Part shown: piece by piece, positions 61,266 to 64,000 of the stretch
Position numbering within the stretch: position 1 is the first letter of the stretch
Layout of the letters: the number at the start of each line of letters is the position of its first letter
Assembly: GCF_003725535.1 (NCBI RefSeq)
Contig: NZ_RJSF01000002.1
Coordinates: 1-64,000 of the forward strand
Source of the DNA: Nocardioides pocheonensis
GTDB taxonomy: Bacteria > Actinomycetota > Actinomycetes > Propionibacteriales > Nocardioidaceae
Reading direction: 5' to 3'
Length of the DNA stretch: 64,000 nucleotides
Program-made: the position numbers and the translations under genes
Notes under the pieces: model-generated
What the model was told of the DNA's origin: nothing
The model's database searches: none
The model's input: the letters and a program-made list of their open reading frames with translations, nothing else

Positions 61266-61912
61266 GCGCCACGGACACGCCGTCCGTGCCCGGGCACTCC
61301 GCCGACCGGCCACTCCTCGAGCTCGTCGAGGTGATGGCCCGGCTCCGGCGCGAGTGCGCCTGGAAGGCCGGTCAGACCCACCGGTCTCTGGCGCGCTACC
61401 TCCTCGAGGAGACCTACGAGACGGTCGAGGCGATCGAGACCGGCGACGACGCCCACCTGCGTGAGGAGCTCGGAGACCTGCTGCTCCAGATCCTCTTCCA
61501 TGCGGTGATCGCCGAGGAGGAGGGTCGCTTCGACATCGACGACGTCGCCGCCGACCTCGTCGTCAAGCTGCGCCGGCGCAACCCGCACGTGTTCGACCCC
61601 GAGCACGCGGGCGTCGAGGCCGGCTCGGCGGCCGAGGCGGCCGAGGCGATCAACGAGCAGTGGGAGCGGATCAAGGCCGAGGAGAAGCAGCGCACCGGCC
61701 TGATGGAGGGTGTGCCCGAGGAGCTGCCCGCCCTGCTGAGGGCGGTCAAGGCCCTCGACCGGCTGGAGCGGTCCGGCGCCGCGCCGGCGCTCGACCCCCA
61801 GTCGACCGACCTCGGCGACCGGTTGCTCGCGCTCGCCGCCGAGGCCCGCTCGGCCGGGCTCGACCCCGAGCAGGAGCTGCGGGCCGCCGTACGCCGTGTC
61901 GCGCCGGAGTGA
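61256..61912 (+). CDS. mazG: Nucleoside triphosphate pyrophosphohydrolase MazG
   Basis: A 218-residue all-alpha NTP-PPase. The metal-binding EExxE...ExxD motif is seen as EETYETVEAI and LREELGDLLLQILFHAVIAEEEG in parts (residues about 45-80). Only one clear MazG domain is present and the C-terminal part is degenerate, unlike the tandem E. coli enzyme. It hydrolyses non-canonical or excess NTPs. GTG at 61256 overlaps the SurA-like gene by 10 bp; GTG at 61286 is an alternative start. Confidence 0.9.
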   Translation: MRLSATDTPSVPGHSADRPLLELVEVMARLRRECAWKAGQTHRSLARYLLEETYETVEAIETGDDAHLREELGDLLLQILFHAVIAEEEGRFDIDDVAADLVVKLRRRNPHVFDPEHAGVEAGSAAEAAEAINEQWERIKAEEKQRTGLMEGVPEELPALLRAVKALDRLERSGAAPALDPQSTDLGDRLLALAAEARSAGLDPEQELRAAVRRVAPE

Positions 61913-61922
61913 GGTGCCCGGA

Positions 61923-62570
61923 ATGAGGCGGCTCGGCGTCGCCCTGGTGTGCGGTCTCGTGCTCCTGTCCGGCTGCGGGTCGCCCGACGACGAGACCGCG
62001 CGGTCGGTGCCGACGCGGACCCTGCCTCCTGAGGTGCCGCGCCACCTCGTCGACCTTCCCGTCGGCACGGGCCACGTGCACCCGGGTGACCGGGTGCGGG
62101 CCGAGGAAAGCGTGCTGCGCGTGAACGGCCGCGCCGTCCACCTGGCACCGCTCCACCTGGACGAGCTCGCCGTCGTGCCGGGCGGCGTGTTCTTCCGCAA
62201 CGCCACCGAGCTCTGGTTCACCGATCTCGGCCGGGCGCAGGCGACCGGGTACTCCGACGTGCGGTCGCTGGTGACGTCGCCCGACGGCCGACGGCTCGCG
62301 TTCGTGGACCTCCAGCACGGACCGAAGGACCGCCACGGCACCCCACTGGCGATCGCGATCGGCTACGACGCCACGACCGGCCGGCCGCTGGTCGCGTCGT
62401 ACGCCGGCATGGGCGACGTGCGCAAGGACGACCTGGCCGGCCGGTACGCCGCCCACCCGCCGTCGATCACCGGCTTCCAGGGCGACGCGTTGCTGGTGCA
62501 CGGGATCTCGGGTGACTACCGCGTGCCGCTCGACGGTGGTGCGCCGACCCGGGCCGACGGCGGAAACTGA
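61923..62570 (+). CDS. Predicted lipoprotein with propeller-like repeats
   Basis: The 215-residue product has a signal peptide and lipobox LLSGC (Cys18). The mature part has beta-rich stretches such as VFFRNATELWFTDLGRAQ and SLVTSPDGRRLAFVDLQHG, like blades of a WD40-type propeller, similar in style to the partner proteins of the SigE factors. It starts 10 bp after mazG with GAGGTG upstream and lies just before the fourth sigma gene. Function unknown. Confidence 0.7.
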   Translation: MRRLGVALVCGLVLLSGCGSPDDETARSVPTRTLPPEVPRHLVDLPVGTGHVHPGDRVRAEESVLRVNGRAVHLAPLHLDELAVVPGGVFFRNATELWFTDLGRAQATGYSDVRSLVTSPDGRRLAFVDLQHGPKDRHGTPLAIAIGYDATTGRPLVASYAGMGDVRKDDLAGRYAAHPPSITGFQGDALLVHGISGDYRVPLDGGAPTRADGGN

Positions 62571-62582
62571 CAGCCTGCGCTG

Positions 62583-62609
62583 TGTAACGCCACGCGTGCG
62601 TGGCGCGTC
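62583..62609 (+). promoter_or_regulatory. ECF-like promoter with embedded palindrome before the fourth sigma gene
   Basis: TGTAAC (62583-62588) and CGTC (62606-62609) are 17 bp apart, consistent with an ECF promoter. The spacer is an almost perfect inverted repeat, CGCCACGC-GT-GCGTGGCG (62588-62605), which could be an operator or hairpin. The ATG lies 35 bp downstream. Confidence 0.5.
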
Positions 62610-62643
62610 TTAGGTGTGACGAGACGACGAGAGGCAGGACCGG

Positions 62644-63156
62644 ATGACGGCCGGCAACGGTGAGTTCCGCAGCTTCGCTGCCACTCGGCTGGACGCCCTC
62701 TACCGGTCGGCGGTCCTGCTCACCGGTCAGCACCAGTCGGCGGAGGACCTGGTCCAGGAGACGCTCACGAGGATGTACGTCGTCTGGCGCTCGCGCCCGC
62801 TCGAGGACCCGGTCGCCTACTCGCGCCGAACGCTGGTGAACACCTTCATCTCGAGCCGACGCAGGCGGAGCTCGTCGGAGTACCCGCAGGAGGTGCTCCC
62901 CGAGGTGGTGGCTCCCGCTCCGGACGTCGACGGACGCGTCGACGTGCACCGCGCGCTCGGCGAGCTCAGGCCGATCGACCGGGCGATCGTCGTCCTGCGG
63001 TACCTGGAGGACATCCCGGTCGACGAGGTCGCCGCCACCCTGCGGATGAGCCCCGGCAACGTGCGGGTCCGCGCGACCCGTGCGCTCGCCACCCTGCGCA
63101 CCAGCCTGCCCTTGCAGTCGGCGGCATCGACGACCCGGGAGGACACCCATGAGTGA
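62644..63156 (+). CDS. SigE-family ECF RNA polymerase sigma factor
   Basis: A 170-residue ECF factor. Region 2 is LDALYRSAVLLTGQHQSAEDLVQETL with TRMYVVWRSRPLEDPVAYSRRTLV in parts. Region 4 is IDRAIVVLRYLEDIPVDEVAATLR and SPGNVRVRATRALATLR. It belongs to the same family as the two minus-strand SigE-like factors at 28784 and 30560. Its stop overlaps the following partner gene by 8 bp. Confidence 0.88.
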   Translation: MTAGNGEFRSFAATRLDALYRSAVLLTGQHQSAEDLVQETLTRMYVVWRSRPLEDPVAYSRRTLVNTFISSRRRRSSSEYPQEVLPEVVAPAPDVDGRVDVHRALGELRPIDRAIVVLRYLEDIPVDEVAATLRMSPGNVRVRATRALATLRTSLPLQSAASTTREDTHE

Positions 63157-63757
63157 GACCGACCTGACCGTGCTTCTCGAGCAGACCGCGGACCGGAGCC
63201 CGGCGCCGGACCCCGGGATCATCGACCGCAGCATCGCCGCCGGCGAGAGGCGGGTCCGTCGGCGGACCGCGACGCGCGTGCTCGGAGCGGCGGCGGCCCT
63301 GGCGGTGGTGGCCGCGGGAGCGACCTGGACGATCAACGCGAAGGTCGCCGACCGCACGCCGGCGACGAGCGCTGCGGAGGCGTGCCGCCGGGACTACACG
63401 CCTCGGGTCCTCCCGGCGTGGGCGACCACCGGCTTCAGCTCGCCGAATCCGACCATGCCCTACGTGCTGGGCGACCGGGGCGACATCGTCGCGATCCTCT
63501 GGGCCGAGCACGACCCGCTGGTGGTGCCTCCGGCGCAGGACCGGAACAACAAGATCCTGTGGGTCGGACGGGTCGCCTCCGAGGGGTCGCTGCAGATCAA
63601 GGCACACCTGATCGGCTCCGACCGGTCGGTCACGCGCACGGTCGACGGAGGCCCGGGGCCCTCGATCATCGACCTGCCAGACGCGGGCTGCTGGTCGCTG
63701 GACCTCACCTGGGGCAAGCAGCACGACCACCTCCAGCTCGAGTACGCGCCGAGCTGA
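63149..63757 (+). CDS. Sigma-associated single-pass membrane protein
   Basis: The 202-residue protein has a short cytoplasmic head (MSETDLTVLLEQTADRSPAP), one TM helix at about 45-62 (VLGAAAALAVVAAGATW) and an extracytoplasmic domain with two Cys (EACRRDYTP and GCWSLDLTW). Translational overlap with the sigma gene suggests it controls that factor. It is shorter than, and not obviously similar to, the propeller partners at 27594 and 29406. Confidence 0.7.
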   Translation: MSETDLTVLLEQTADRSPAPDPGIIDRSIAAGERRVRRRTATRVLGAAAALAVVAAGATWTINAKVADRTPATSAAEACRRDYTPRVLPAWATTGFSSPNPTMPYVLGDRGDIVAILWAEHDPLVVPPAQDRNNKILWVGRVASEGSLQIKAHLIGSDRSVTRTVDGGPGPSIIDLPDAGCWSLDLTWGKQHDHLQLEYAPS

Positions 63758-63792
63758 GATCAGCGTCGGTGGTCCGGAGTAGCGTCGCCGCC

Positions 63793-64000
63793 ATGGATCT
63801 CCACTCTCGGGCCGCCTGCCAGGGCATCGTTCCGCCGTTCCTCCTCCAGCACCTCCTCGCGTCGGGTGACGCCGACCTCGCCGAGCACGCTCGCCGCACG
63901 CTGCTGCGCGACAGCGTGCTGCGCGCCCGTCCGGAGCGCCCGGCGCCCGCGGCGGCTGCCGCCGCCGCGAAGGTGCTGCGCCGCACCATCCACGACGCCC
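63793..64000 (+). CDS. M4-family metallopeptidase, 5' end only (partial)
   Basis: About 69 residues are visible before the window ends. MDLHSRAACQGIVPPFLLQH and the following RRTLLRDSVLRAR...VLRRTIHDA match the propeptide of protealysin-like M4 (thermolysin family) proteases, which typically begin H-S-R-C-x-x-x-P-P-Y/F-L-L. The catalytic HExxH would lie outside the window. TAGCGT lies 7 nt before the ATG (63780-63785), so the mRNA is probably leaderless. Confidence 0.75.
   Translation, partial: MDLHSRAACQGIVPPFLLQHLLASGDADLAEHARRTLLRDSVLRARPERPAPAAAAAAAKVLRRTIHDA

Overview
The window is very GC-rich actinobacterial DNA, almost certainly from a Nocardioides-like member of the Nocardioidaceae. 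The evidence is the codon use, a mycothiol-dependent formaldehyde dehydrogenase, His-tailed GroEL next to CIRCE elements, many SigE-type ECF sigma factors, and a core gene order that follows M. tuberculosis from memory (rplM-rpsI-glmM, glmS, nnr, alr-tsaE-tsaB-rimI-tsaD, groES-groEL, guaB, guaB3). I ran no database search; family names come from motifs.

Layout. 1-733: the 5' end of a DUF222/HNH-type gene leaving the window, then about 600 bp of hairpin repeats with a period near 138 bp. 734-8412: accessory metabolism (SDR protein, small RTX-like secreted protein, fatty acyl-CoA ligase, DUF2127 membrane protein, divergent MarR/MFS pair, GT61-type glycosyltransferase). 8464-12430: citrate synthase, ribosomal L13/S9 and phosphoglucosamine mutase. 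12420-18176: MMPL transporter divergent from an enoyl-CoA hydratase, a small secreted protein, a gene-free 620 bp stretch, and a coaA-methyltransferase pair. 18267-26376: glmS, acpS, nnr, alr, a GNAT-TsaE fusion, tsaB, rimI and tsaD, covering amino sugar, D-alanine and t6A supply. 26391-31099: a DUF4185 protein and two tandem ECF sigma/beta-propeller membrane-partner pairs. 31240-36788: mycothiol-formaldehyde dehydrogenase, two GH16 paralogues flanking an ArsR/AHSA1 cassette, and a THUMP-like methyltransferase. 36835-39073: CIRCE-controlled groES-groEL with a hairpin between the genes and a strong terminator. 39081-46610: a third sigma/partner pair, a TetR/fatty-acid-hydroxylase pair, and a two-component system divergent from a DUF4956-VTC-PAP2 (polyphosphate-type) operon. 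46603-55963: PCMT, ACT-GNAT protein, guaB, VOC protein, a large LuxR (LAL) regulator, guaB3, glpD and a second VOC protein. 56002-64000: lytic transglycosylase, mfd, SurA-like lipoprotein, mazG, a lipoprotein, a fourth sigma/partner pair, and the start of an M4 metalloprotease.

How it works together. Most of the window is conserved housekeeping. The accessory parts are cell-surface and stress modules, each with its own regulator beside it and often a visible palindromic operator (MarR, ArsR, TetR, HrcA/CIRCE, the two-component system). A repeated feature is that many genes lack a Shine-Dalgarno sequence and instead have a TANNNT -10 box 5-7 nt before the start codon, the signature of leaderless transcripts; I used this to choose several starts.

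I found no CRISPR array, tRNA, rRNA, prophage or insertion sequence, and no clear-cut new system. The observations most worth following are the hairpin repeat that is translated inside mfd, the PHO-box-like 11-bp repeats before the polyphosphate operon, the paired ArsR operators, the GNAT-TsaE fusion, the 4 x 22 bp tandem repeat before nnr, and the GuaB3 protein with His at the catalytic Cys position.
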